From Sandaracinaceae bacterium (GTDB taxonomy: Bacteria > Myxococcota_A > Polyangia > Polyangiales > Houyiibacteriaceae), in the NCBI GenBank assembly GCA_020633055.1, contig JACKEJ010000008.1:62001-126000 (forward strand): 64,000 bases of DNA. The letters are read 5' to 3'. Below are positions 44,919 to 54,058 of the stretch, piece after piece (the first letter of the stretch is position 1; the number at the start of each line of letters is the position of its first letter). Made by a program: the position numbers and the translations under genes. The notes under the pieces are model-generated. The model searched no databases and was not told where the DNA came from. It saw only the letters and a program-made list of their open reading frames with translations.

Positions 44919-46579
44919 GCGCGCCTCTCCCGGTCGAGACGGGCCAGACGGCCGAGAACCAGAACACGTCGTCGCCCCCGTCGCGTGTGGCCGAGACGGT
45001 TGGGACGGCATCGGAGGCGCGGGGGCCGACGGCGACCGAGCGCGAGCGAGCCGCGAGCACGGGGATGTGGCTGGCCATGTGGGCCGCACACCAGGGGGGC
45101 GCGCAGGCGGTGCTCTCCCCGTCCGGAGACCGCACGTTCGCGGAGCTGAACGCCAACGTGAACCGCTTGGCGCGGGCGCTGCGCGCGGCGGGGCTCGTAC
45201 CGGGTGACGCCGTGGCGCTCGTCTGCGGGAACCGACCCGCCTTCGTCGAGAGCGTGCACGCCTGCTTGCGCGCGGGGCTGCGCTACACGCCGGTCAACTG
45301 GCACCTGACGGTGCACGAGATCGTGCACATCGTGGACGACTGCGAGGCCAAGGCGGTCATCGCGGACGCGCGCCACGCGGAGACCTTGGGGGAGGTCCGC
45401 GGCCGCTGCCCAGGGGTCCGTGTGTGGTTGGCCGTCGGCGGGCCCATGGAGGGCTACGCCGACTACGAGGCCACCCTTGCGGCCCACGCGCCCGACGACC
45501 TGGCGGACCCCGTGCTGGGCTCCCGCATGCTCTACACCTCGGGCACCACGGGGCACCCCAAGGGCGTGGTGCGGCCGCCCAACTACTCCACGGGGCTCGA
45601 GGCGCACACGACCGCGCCGAAGTACCGCGCCGGGACCGGGAAGCTCAACCTGTGCACGGGCCCCTACTACCACGGCGGGCCGCTGAGCTTCTCGCTGCTG
45701 GCGCCGCTGGCGGCCGGGGTGGGCGTGGTGGTCATGGAGCGCTTCGACGCGGAGGACGCGCTCCGGCTCATCGCGGAGCACCGCATCACGCACACGCACA
45801 TGGTGCCCATCATGTTCCACCGCCTGCTGCGCCTCCCAGCCGAGGTGCGCGCGCGCCACGACGTGAGCTCCATGCAGTACCTGCTGCACGGCGCCGCCGC
45901 GTGCCCCGTCGAGACCAAGCGGGCCATGATCGACTGGTTCGGGCCTGTGCTGTGGGAGTACTTCGCGGCCACCGAGGGCTCGGGCGCCTCCGTGGGGTCC
46001 GAAGCCTGGCTGCAGCGGCCGGGCACGGTCGGGCTCCCGCCCACGCCGGACCACCTCCGCATCCTGGACGCGGCTGGCGAGCCGTGCGCGGCGCGCGAGC
46101 CCGGGGTGATCCACATGAAGCGCAGCGACACGGACTTCGCCTACTGGAAGGACCCGGAGAAGACGGAGCGCGCACGTCGCGGCGGCTACTTCACGGTGGG
46201 CGACATCGGCTTCCTGGACGAAGACGGGTTCCTGTTCGTCACGGACCGCGACGCGAACGTGATCGTGAGCGGCGGCGTGAACATCTACCCGGCCGAGGTG
46301 GAGGCCGTGCTGCTCACACACCCGCGCGTGCGCGACGTGGCCGTCATCGGCGTGCCCAACGTGGAGTGGGGCGAGGAGGTCAAGGCGGTCGTGGAGTGTG
46401 CCGCGCCACAGCCGGACGAGGCCGCGCTGGCGGACGAGCTGATCGCCTACTGCCGCGCCCGCGTGGCGCGCTTCAAGTGCCCGAAGACCATCGACCTCGT
46501 GGCGCACCTCCCACGGCTGGACAACGGTAAGCTCTACCGCCACCAGCTGCGCGCAGCGTACCGAGGAGTTGCTCCATGA
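44915..46579 (+). CDS. AMP-forming acyl-CoA synthetase
   Basis: A 554-residue acyl-activating enzyme of the ANL superfamily. It has the adenylation P-loop YTSGTTGHPKG (residues 207-217), the YFAATEGSG block, GDIGFLDEDGFLFVTDRD, and the hinge and C-terminal SGGVNIYPAEVE with the catalytic Lys in PRLDNGKLYR. It would form an acyl-CoA from a carboxylic acid, ATP and CoA. The first 45 residues are a low-complexity extension without a known role. Its ATG overlaps the stop of the upstream amidohydrolase (ATGA), and its stop region overlaps the following aldehyde dehydrogenase start. Confidence 0.92.
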   Translation: MSAPLPVETGQTAENQNTSSPPSRVAETVGTASEARGPTATERERAASTGMWLAMWAAHQGGAQAVLSPSGDRTFAELNANVNRLARALRAAGLVPGDAVALVCGNRPAFVESVHACLRAGLRYTPVNWHLTVHEIVHIVDDCEAKAVIADARHAETLGEVRGRCPGVRVWLAVGGPMEGYADYEATLAAHAPDDLADPVLGSRMLYTSGTTGHPKGVVRPPNYSTGLEAHTTAPKYRAGTGKLNLCTGPYYHGGPLSFSLLAPLAAGVGVVVMERFDAEDALRLIAEHRITHTHMVPIMFHRLLRLPAEVRARHDVSSMQYLLHGAAACPVETKRAMIDWFGPVLWEYFAATEGSGASVGSEAWLQRPGTVGLPPTPDHLRILDAAGEPCAAREPGVIHMKRSDTDFAYWKDPEKTERARRGGYFTVGDIGFLDEDGFLFVTDRDANVIVSGGVNIYPAEVEAVLLTHPRVRDVAVIGVPNVEWGEEVKAVVECAAPQPDEAALADELIAYCRARVARFKCPKTIDLVAHLPRLDNGKLYRHQLRAAYRGVAP

Positions 46580-48003
46580 GGCCTTTGGACTTGGGTTCGT
46601 TCTACATCGACGGGGCGTGGGTGCCGGCCGGCGACGTGCCGACGCACGCCGTGGTGAACCCGGCCACGGAGGCGGTCGTCGGCCGCGTCAGCCTGGGCAC
46701 CGCCGCGCACGTGGAGCAGGCCGTGGCCGCCGCGCGCCGCGCGTTCGCGAGCTACGCGCAGACGTCGCGCGACGAGCGGCTGGCGCTGCTGGGGCGCGTC
46801 ACCGAGTGCTACGCCGCGCGCGTCGCGGACCTGGCCGCCGCCATCAGCGCCGAGATGGGAGCTCCCATGGCGCTGGCGAACGCCGCGCAGGCTCCGTCCG
46901 GGCTGGGTCACCTCATGCACGCGGCCGAGGTGCTGAAGACGCTGCCGCTCGAAGAAGTGCGCGGCCGCAACCTGATCGTGCGCGAGCCCATTGGCGTGTG
47001 CGGCTTCATCACGCCCTGGAACTGGCCCGCGAACCAGATCATGTGCAAGGTCGCGCCGGCCCTCGCGGCGGGCTGCACCATGGTGCTCAAGCCGAGCGAG
47101 ATGACGCCGAGCAACGCGGTCATCATCGCCGAGATCCTACACGAGGCCGGCGTGCCCAAGGGCGTGTTCAACCTGGTGCACGGCGACGGCCCGGGGGTTG
47201 GCGCCGCGCTGGCGGCGCACCCGGACGTCGACCTGGTGTCGTTCACGGGCTCGACGCGCGCGGGCGTACTGGTGGCGAAGGCCGCGGCCGACTCGGTCAA
47301 GCGGGTGACCCAGGAGCTGGGCGGCAAGTCGCCCAACATCGTGCTGGCGGACGCCGACCTGGAGCAGTCCGTGCGGCACGGCGTGGCCACGGTGTTCCGC
47401 AACAGCGGGCAGTCGTGCAACGCCCCCACGCGCATGCTGGTGCCCCGAACACGCCACGCGGAAGCGCTGCGCATCGCCGCCGCGGCGGCCGCGGAGGTGC
47501 GCGTGGACGACCCGAGCGAAGGTGGGGACGTGATGGGGCCCGTGGCCAACGGCGCCCAGTTCCAGAAGATCCAGGCGCTCATTCAGCGGGGCCTCGACGA
47601 GGGCGCCACGCTGGTGGCGGGCGGCGTGGGCCGGCCCGCGGGGCGCGAGGCGGGGTTCTACGTGCGTCCTACCGTCTTCGGCGACGTGCGCAACGACATG
47701 ACCATCGCGCGCGAGGAGATCTTCGGGCCCGTGCTGTGCATCCTGCCGTACGACGACGAAGCGGAGGCCGTGGCCATCGCGAACGACACGGAGTACGGCC
47801 TGTCCGCCTACGTCCAGGGCAGCCCCGAGAGCGCCATGCGCGTGGCCCGCCAGCTGCGTGCGGGGCAGGTACACCTCAACCAGGCGGGAGCGGACTTCAG
47901 CGCACCCTTCGGTGGGTACAAGAAGTCGGGCAACGGCCGCGAGTGGGGCGCCGAAGGCGTGCTCGAGTTCTTCGAGACCAAGGCGCTGCTGCAGCCCGAG
48001 TGA
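46576..48003 (+). CDS. Aldehyde dehydrogenase (NAD(P)+)
   Basis: A 475-residue aldehyde dehydrogenase that oxidises an aldehyde to the acid. The general base Glu247 (QELGGKSPN) and the catalytic Cys281 (NSGQSCNAPTRM) are both present, as are the PWNWP cofactor loop and EEIFGPVL. It is close in style to betaine and phenylacetaldehyde-type dehydrogenases, but the substrate is not predictable. The ATG overlaps the acyl-CoA synthetase stop by four bases, so alcohol/aldehyde oxidation and CoA activation are translationally coupled here. Last gene of the plus-strand arm. Confidence 0.93.
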   Translation: MRPLDLGSFYIDGAWVPAGDVPTHAVVNPATEAVVGRVSLGTAAHVEQAVAAARRAFASYAQTSRDERLALLGRVTECYAARVADLAAAISAEMGAPMALANAAQAPSGLGHLMHAAEVLKTLPLEEVRGRNLIVREPIGVCGFITPWNWPANQIMCKVAPALAAGCTMVLKPSEMTPSNAVIIAEILHEAGVPKGVFNLVHGDGPGVGAALAAHPDVDLVSFTGSTRAGVLVAKAAADSVKRVTQELGGKSPNIVLADADLEQSVRHGVATVFRNSGQSCNAPTRMLVPRTRHAEALRIAAAAAAEVRVDDPSEGGDVMGPVANGAQFQKIQALIQRGLDEGATLVAGGVGRPAGREAGFYVRPTVFGDVRNDMTIAREEIFGPVLCILPYDDEAEAVAIANDTEYGLSAYVQGSPESAMRVARQLRAGQVHLNQAGADFSAPFGGYKKSGNGREWGAEGVLEFFETKALLQPE

Positions 48004-48036
48004 GGCGGGCAGAACGCGTGGAGACGGCCATCCCGA

Positions 48037-48050
48037 GCGGCCCCGGCCGC
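48037..48050. terminator. GC palindrome after the aldehyde dehydrogenase gene
   Basis: GCGGCC-CC-GGCCGC is a perfect 14-base palindrome between the convergent aldehyde dehydrogenase and elyC genes. Its practical loop is small and no T run follows, so the call is weak. Confidence 0.3.
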
Positions 48051-48109
48051 GTTGCGGCGTGGGACCTGTAGGGCAGGCGGACACGCGCTGAGCGGCGGCC
48101 TGGCGCTCC

Positions 48110-48844
48110 TCAGCCGCGGAGCCACTGCCAGAGCTGGCCGAGTCCCTCGTAGAAGGCGCGCTCACTTTTGACCTCGGCCATACCCTCCACGCCCCAAGTG
48201 GAGTCGTCGCGGCTCATGCGCACGGCCGGGGCTGCGATGGGGTGCAGGCCGTGCCCCTCGAAGAAGCGCATGGCGCGCGGCAGGTGCGAGGCCTCGCTCA
48301 CCAACGCGAACGGGCGGTCACCCACCACGGGCGCGATGGCCGCGGCCTCCTCGGCGGTGTCGCGCGGCTCGGGGAAGGCGCGGATGTGCTCGGCCGGGAC
48401 GCCCATGCCCAGCGCCACCTCGCGCAGCACGACGGCGTGGGAGCGCTCGTCGGGCCCGCTGTAGCCCGAGACGATCAGCTGTGCGCCGGGGTTCGCGGCG
48501 ATGATGCGCAGCCCTTCGGTGAGCCGGTAGAGCGACGACGAGCACAGCTGCGACGCGGGCGGCATGTCCGGGTCGGTCACGTGGCAGCCCCCGAGCACCA
48601 CCACCGCGCCGACCGGCTGCGCCACGTCGAACATGGGGTAGTCGTCCTCGAAGGGCGCGAGCAAGGTGTCGGCGACCGGCTGCCAGCTGAGCAGGGCGAG
48701 CCACACGGTCGCGCCCCCCACCAGCCCACGCGCCACGCGCGGACGCTTGCGCCAGAGCAGCAGCGCAGCGCACAGCGCGAGGAGCGCGAGCGGGATCGGC
48801 ATCAGGAGCGCGCCGATGAGCTTCTTCAGAGTGAACCCGATCAT
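48110..48844 (-). CDS. elyC: ElyC/YdcF (DUF218) envelope protein
   Basis: A 244-residue membrane protein. Two N-terminal helices (LIGALLMPIPLALLALCAALL and VGGATVWLALLSW) precede a Rossmann-like DUF218 domain. The alignment with E. coli ElyC is recognisable across its length: FTLKKLIGALLMPIPL, QPVADTLLAPFEDDYP, VVVLGGC, the DTAEEAAAI segment, SEASHLPRAMRFFEGHGL, and the terminal LGQLWQWLRG. ElyC is needed for peptidoglycan precursor (lipid carrier) metabolism at low temperature. It sits between the two catabolic arms with no obvious functional link to them. Confidence 0.88.
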   Translation of the reverse strand: MIGFTLKKLIGALLMPIPLALLALCAALLLWRKRPRVARGLVGGATVWLALLSWQPVADTLLAPFEDDYPMFDVAQPVGAVVVLGGCHVTDPDMPPASQLCSSSLYRLTEGLRIIAANPGAQLIVSGYSGPDERSHAVVLREVALGMGVPAEHIRAFPEPRDTAEEAAAIAPVVGDRPFALVSEASHLPRAMRFFEGHGLHPIAAPAVRMSRDDSTWGVEGMAEVKSERAFYEGLGQLWQWLRG

Positions 48845-48919
48845 CGTGGATGCGGCGTCATAGCAGGCTCCTTTCGACGTAGACCCACTGATCTGCGGAT
48901 GCTATGCATCTGTTCAGGT

Positions 48920-49702
<783 letters not shown>

Positions 49703-49731
49703 GAGCAGGATATCCGCCAAGAGGAGGGGGG

Positions 49732-50904
49732 ATGGACGAACCATACAAGGACCGCGAGCAAAGCGCGGCAAAGCATCAGATCCTGAGGACATACCTTCAG
49801 CGGCTCGCCTACAAGGTCGCGCAAGCGCCGCGTCGGGCCATGACGATCAACTACGTGGACGCGTTCGCGGGACCGTGGGAGTCACAGCTGGAATCGCTGG
49901 ACGACACGTCCCCGGCCATCGCTCTCCGTACCTTGCTTGACGTCCGAGCGTCACTCTTGCGCACGGGCGTCCGCATCGAAGTGCGCGCGTTCTTCGTCTC
50001 GAAGACGCAGGAAGGGGTCGACCAGCTGCAAAGGCTCGCGCAGCGGTTCCCAACTGCTATGGTCGAGATTGCGAAGGGGACGTTCGAGGAAGCGCTGCCT
50101 GCCGCGGTGAGATTCGCGCAGGGAGGAGTTGAACCTTTCACGTTCATCTTCATCGACCCAACGGGATGGACGGGCTTCTCGATGCGCAAGATCGTTCCCC
50201 TACTCCAAGTACGTCCAGGGGAAGTCCTGATCAACTTCATGCTGGAGTTCATTCGACGTTTCGCACACATCGAGGACGCTTCCTCGTCGGCGTCGATCGC
50301 TGATCTCTTCGGCGACCTCGACTGCCGCGAGGAATGGAGAGACGCTGCCGGAGAGGAGCGCGACGACCAGCTTGTCGCTGCGTACTGTCGCCGAGTAGCG
50401 TCCGCTGGAGCGTACGAACACTGCGTGAGCACACCCATATTCAAGCGAGACGAAGACCGAGAGCATTTTCGGCTCGTCTACGCGACGCGAAGCCACATGG
50501 GTCTTCTAACATTCCGCGAGGTGGAGGCACGCGGGCTCCTAAAGCAGAAGGAGGTCCGCACTGTCCTCAAGCAGGAGAAGCGGCAGCATCGGAGCGGACA
50601 GGGCGAGATGTTCTCCGCGGATGTCATGAGCCCGAAGGTGACCCACGAGGACCGTACGCGGAGGCGGCATCTGGAACGTGCATTGGCCGCTCTCGAGTCG
50701 TTGTTGTCGGAGCGTGGAGACGTGTCGTGGGACACTCTCCTGCTGACCGCGCTTCAGTTTCCGCTCGTCAACGAGGCCGACGCCAAGGCCTGGCTGGAGG
50801 GGCAACGACGAGACGGGTTCGTTGAAGTCCTGGGCTTGGAAGGCCGAGAGACGAAGCCGAAGCTTGGAAAGGGTCACCGCGTGCGTCGTCGCCACGTCCG
50901 GTAG
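49732..50904 (+). CDS. tcmP: Three-Cys-motif partner protein TcmP
   Basis: A 390-residue protein matching TcmP, the conserved neighbour of three-Cys-motif proteins. It starts KHQILRTYLQRLAYKV and INYVDAFAGPWES, a methyltransferase-like glycine-poor first motif, and has FTFIFIDPTGWTGFSM (Asp142-Pro143) at the position of a methyltransferase motif IV. The C-terminal third contains basic segments (KQEKRQHRSGQG, RTRRRHLERAL) and a winged-helix-like end. The activity of the family is not established to my knowledge. A strong AGGAGGGG precedes the ATG. Together with the Gp37/Gp68 gene it forms a two-gene, lower-GC island between elyC and the catabolic operon. Confidence 0.85.
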   Translation: MDEPYKDREQSAAKHQILRTYLQRLAYKVAQAPRRAMTINYVDAFAGPWESQLESLDDTSPAIALRTLLDVRASLLRTGVRIEVRAFFVSKTQEGVDQLQRLAQRFPTAMVEIAKGTFEEALPAAVRFAQGGVEPFTFIFIDPTGWTGFSMRKIVPLLQVRPGEVLINFMLEFIRRFAHIEDASSSASIADLFGDLDCREEWRDAAGEERDDQLVAAYCRRVASAGAYEHCVSTPIFKRDEDREHFRLVYATRSHMGLLTFREVEARGLLKQKEVRTVLKQEKRQHRSGQGEMFSADVMSPKVTHEDRTRRRHLERALAALESLLSERGDVSWDTLLLTALQFPLVNEADAKAWLEGQRRDGFVEVLGLEGRETKPKLGKGHRVRRRHVR

Positions 50905-50978
50905 CGCCACCATGAACAGCTCTGCGCTTCAACGCACGGGTGCTTCGCAGACCAGGCCAACTCCACCCACGGTCGGGA

Positions 50979-51497
50979 TCACACCTGCAGAAACAGCCCG
51001 TTCGCCTCGGCGTGTTGCGTCGACTCACCGGCGCCATCGTTGCCGGGTGTGGTCACTCTGCACGTCACCCACACCTTGCGGCCCTGCACGTCGGTCACGC
51101 GGCCCTCGACCAGCAGCCAGGCGCCGGTGGGCACGAACGCGCGGTAGTCGATGTTCAGGTTGAGCGACACCACGGGCTTCCCGCTGAGCCAGCCCGTGGT
51201 GCCGGAGACGTCGTCGAGGACGGTGGCGATGGCTCCGCCGTGAGCCACGCCCGGACGGCCCTCGGCCTCGCGGCCGAAGTGGGTGACGGCGCGCAGGGCG
51301 AGCGTGGGCCTGTGCACGTAGTAGTTCGTGTGGATGCGCTCGCCGGTGGGGTTTGCGTGCATCCAGTTCTGCGCTTGGTTGGATGGCTTCCCCAGCAGTT
51401 CGTAGCCCGGGTCGTCCATGAGCGCGCGTGCCCACGGGGGGAGCGGCGGGAGCGAGGGGAGCAGCGGGTGAGTCGGCGTCGGGCGCATGTCGCTCAT
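50979..51497 (-). CDS. PaaI-type thioesterase (HotDog fold)
   Basis: A 172-residue acyl-CoA thioesterase of the HotDog fold. The catalytic signature GVAHGGAIATVLDDVSG matches PaaI/YbgC-like enzymes (His-Gly-Gly preceding the catalytic acidic residue in the helix), followed by the strands VVSLNLNIDYRAFVPTG and WLLVEGRVTDVQGRKVWVTC. A Pro/Leu-rich 25-residue leader precedes it. It would hydrolyse a CoA thioester produced in the pathway. Its start overlaps the stop of the upstream reductase (ATGA), and it is the last gene of the minus-strand operon. Confidence 0.88.
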   Translation of the reverse strand: MSDMRPTPTHPLLPSLPPLPPWARALMDDPGYELLGKPSNQAQNWMHANPTGERIHTNYYVHRPTLALRAVTHFGREAEGRPGVAHGGAIATVLDDVSGTTGWLSGKPVVSLNLNIDYRAFVPTGAWLLVEGRVTDVQGRKVWVTCRVTTPGNDGAGESTQHAEANGLFLQV

Positions 51498-52525
51498 GAG
51501 CCCCCTCGTAGCATGCGCGACAGCGGGAGGTCGGTGGGCGAGAGAAGCCCTGGCTTGGCGCGGCACACGAAGGGCACCGCGTTGATGGCCTTCGTGCCGG
51601 TGGCCCACGTCCCGAGCAGGTCGCTCGCCCCGTGGACCTCGTGCGTGAGCCGGCTGCCCGGGGTGCCGCGCACGTCGACCTCGATCCACCCCTGGCTGGG
51701 TCCACCCGCGAGCCACTCGGGGCGCACGTACTCCTTGCCCAACAGGAAGCGCAGCTCGATGGTGGCCACGGGCGCACCCTGGCGCGTAGTGGACGCCTTC
51801 ACCAGGAGCCCCGCCATGGTGCCCTTGGCGACGCGCAGCTTCTCGCTGTAGTCGCGCAGCGCCGGCTCGAACTCGTAGGTGAAGCCCACCCCGTCGTGCG
51901 GCAGGCCGAGCTCTTCGCACAGCAGCGTGGTGACCTCCTGCAGGCTGCGCGCGAAGATGCGGTAGGCCCCCTCGCTGCCGGCCAGCTCGGCCTCGGTCTT
52001 GCCGAAGCCGAACATCTCGAGGAACACCGGGCTCAGCGTGTCCTGCGGCTCGCACGTCTTGATGTAAATGGAGTCCACCTGCGTGCAGATGGACGAGCCC
52101 AGCAGCGCCAGCTCGTAGCTGAGCCCGGGGTTGAGGCCCGTGCCGTAGAGCGAGCTCTGCCCCTGCTCACAGGCGGCGACGATGGCGGGGTACACCGAGC
52201 GCCCCTTGGGGTTCCAGCCCGCGATGATGCTGACAACGTTCTTGCCGCTGGCCAAGATGGGGACGATCTCGCCGTAGCGCTCGGTGGGCGGGTTGTAGAG
52301 CACGCAGTCCGCGTCGAGCGCCAGCAGGGCGTCCATGTCGTTGGTGCAGCGCACGCCGAGCGGCGCGATGCCCGCGACCTCCCCCGCGTCGAGGCCCACC
52401 TTCGCCTCGTGGTGCACGAACGCGCCCACCAGCTCCATGTGCGGCGACGCTGCCACGGTGCGGATCTGATGGCGGGCGATCTCGCCCGTGTACCACTGGA
52501 TGATGCGGAGCTTCTTGTCGCTCAT
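51494..52525 (-). CDS. NAD(P)-binding reductase related to dihydrodipicolinate reductase
   Basis: A 343-residue protein with an N-terminal Rossmann domain (IIQWYTGEIARHQIRTV, a DapB-like variant of GxxGxxG) and a C-terminal DapB-like domain (GTGLNPGLSYELALLG). It belongs to the group called NAD(P)H-dependent amine dehydrogenase family proteins, which includes 2,4-diaminopentanoate dehydrogenase but is widely present in catabolic clusters of Mycobacterium and sphingomonads. The substrate is unknown. ATG at 52525; 18 bases after the aldehyde dehydrogenase stop. Confidence 0.85.
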   Translation of the reverse strand: MSDKKLRIIQWYTGEIARHQIRTVAASPHMELVGAFVHHEAKVGLDAGEVAGIAPLGVRCTNDMDALLALDADCVLYNPPTERYGEIVPILASGKNVVSIIAGWNPKGRSVYPAIVAACEQGQSSLYGTGLNPGLSYELALLGSSICTQVDSIYIKTCEPQDTLSPVFLEMFGFGKTEAELAGSEGAYRIFARSLQEVTTLLCEELGLPHDGVGFTYEFEPALRDYSEKLRVAKGTMAGLLVKASTTRQGAPVATIELRFLLGKEYVRPEWLAGGPSQGWIEVDVRGTPGSRLTHEVHGASDLLGTWATGTKAINAVPFVCRAKPGLLSPTDLPLSRMLRGGS

Positions 52526-52543
52526 GTCAGCGTCGCGCTCCGC

Positions 52544-54058
52544 TCACAGGCTCGTCATCTTCTTCAGCTGCTTCTCGGCGCGCTCGCCGAAGGGCGGCAG
52601 CATGCCCCCCAGGCGCTGCAGCGGCAGCTTGGTCTGGCGGTACACGGGGCGCGCGTGACTGAACGCCTTGAAGCCGTCCTGCCCATGGTAGTGCCCCATG
52701 CCCGAGGGTCCCGTGCCACCGAAGGGCAGGTCCTCGGCGCTGGCGTGCACCATCACGTCGTTGACCACCACGCCGCCCGAGATGGTGTGCGCGAGCACGT
52801 CCTGCACCACGCGCTCGTCGTGCGTGAACACGTAGAGCCCGAGCGGCCGCGGGTGTGTCGCGACGTAACGCGTGCAGTCGCGCAGCGCGTCGTACGGCTT
52901 GAGGATGAGGATGGGCCCGAACAGCTCTTCGCGCATGAGCGCGAGCTCCTCGGGTGGGTCCACCACCAGCGTGAAGGGGAGCTTGTGCGTGCCCTTCTGC
53001 GTGCTCAGGTCCTCGCCCGCGGGGTTGATGGCACGCACGTCGACGCCAGCTGTGCGCGCTTCGTCCAGGTAGCGCTGCAGGCGCGCGAGGTGCCGCGCAT
53101 CGACGATGCTGGTGAAGTCGCGGTTGGCGAGGATGGTGGGGTACATCCCCGCCGTGAACTCCGCCGCGTGCTGCGCGAAGGCCTCGAGCTGAGCCGCGGG
53201 CACGAAGACGTAGTCCGGCGCGAGGCAGGCCTGGCCCACGTTGAGCGACTTGCCCGTCATGATCCGCGCCGCGGCCTCGGCCAGGTCGTAGTCGGGCGCG
53301 ACGACGGCGGGGGACTTGCCGCCCAGCTCGAGTGTCACGGGCGTGAGATGCTCGGCCGCGGCCCGCATGACCTGCTTGCCGATGGCGGCCGAGCCCGTGA
53401 ACACCAGGTGGTCGAGCGGCAGCGCCGAGAAGGCCGCGCCCACCTCCGGCCCACCGGTGACGCAGCCGACCTCGCTAGGGTCGAAGGTGCTCGCCACGAG
53501 GCTCTCCATCAGGGCTGCCGTGGCGGGGGCTACCTCGGAGAACTTGAGCATCGCGCGGTTGCCCGCCGCGAGTACGCCCGCGAGCGGCCCGAACACGGTG
53601 TTCACGGCGAAGTTCCAGGTGCCGAGGATGCCCACCACGCCCTTGGGCTGGTAGTGCACGTGCCCGCGCGCGCCGAAGAGGTTCAGGGGGAACGCGATCT
53701 TGCGCTTCTCGGGGGCCATCCAGCGGCCCACGTGCTTCTTGGCGTGCTTGAGCGCCTCCATGGTCGCGTAGATGTCCGACATCTGCGACTGGTGCGGCGA
53801 GCGACAGCCGAAGTCGTCGTTCAGCGCGGCGATGATGCGGTCCTGGTGGCCGTGCACGAGGCGCAGCGCGCGGTCGAGGCGGTCCACGCGCGTCTCGAGG
53901 GAGACGGCCCCCTGCGTCAGATATGCCTCGCGCTGGAGCGCGAGCAGGTCGTGCATGTCGTCGAGGCCGTACGCCGCCCGTCCGTCTCGTGTGCTCTGGC
54001 GTGCACCAGCCGGAGCGCTGGCTGCGTCACCCGTGTGCGCTACGGACGCCCCGCTCAC
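52544..54058 (-). CDS. Aldehyde dehydrogenase (coniferyl-aldehyde dehydrogenase type)
   Basis: A 504-residue aldehyde dehydrogenase. The general base Glu244 (TLELGGKSP) and catalytic Cys278 (NVGQACLAPDY) are intact. Architecture and sequence (short first helix, PLNLFGARGHVHYQPKGVVG, GTWNF) place it in the CalB/coniferyl and fatty aldehyde dehydrogenase branch rather than the betaine branch of the first arm. It would take the aldehyde made by the GMC oxidoreductase to the acid. GTG at 54058 overlaps the stop of the GMC gene by four bases and is therefore preferred over any upstream start. Confidence 0.9.
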   Translation of the reverse strand: MSGASVAHTGDAASAPAGARQSTRDGRAAYGLDDMHDLLALQREAYLTQGAVSLETRVDRLDRALRLVHGHQDRIIAALNDDFGCRSPHQSQMSDIYATMEALKHAKKHVGRWMAPEKRKIAFPLNLFGARGHVHYQPKGVVGILGTWNFAVNTVFGPLAGVLAAGNRAMLKFSEVAPATAALMESLVASTFDPSEVGCVTGGPEVGAAFSALPLDHLVFTGSAAIGKQVMRAAAEHLTPVTLELGGKSPAVVAPDYDLAEAAARIMTGKSLNVGQACLAPDYVFVPAAQLEAFAQHAAEFTAGMYPTILANRDFTSIVDARHLARLQRYLDEARTAGVDVRAINPAGEDLSTQKGTHKLPFTLVVDPPEELALMREELFGPILILKPYDALRDCTRYVATHPRPLGLYVFTHDERVVQDVLAHTISGGVVVNDVMVHASAEDLPFGGTGPSGMGHYHGQDGFKAFSHARPVYRQTKLPLQRLGGMLPPFGERAEKQLKKMTSL

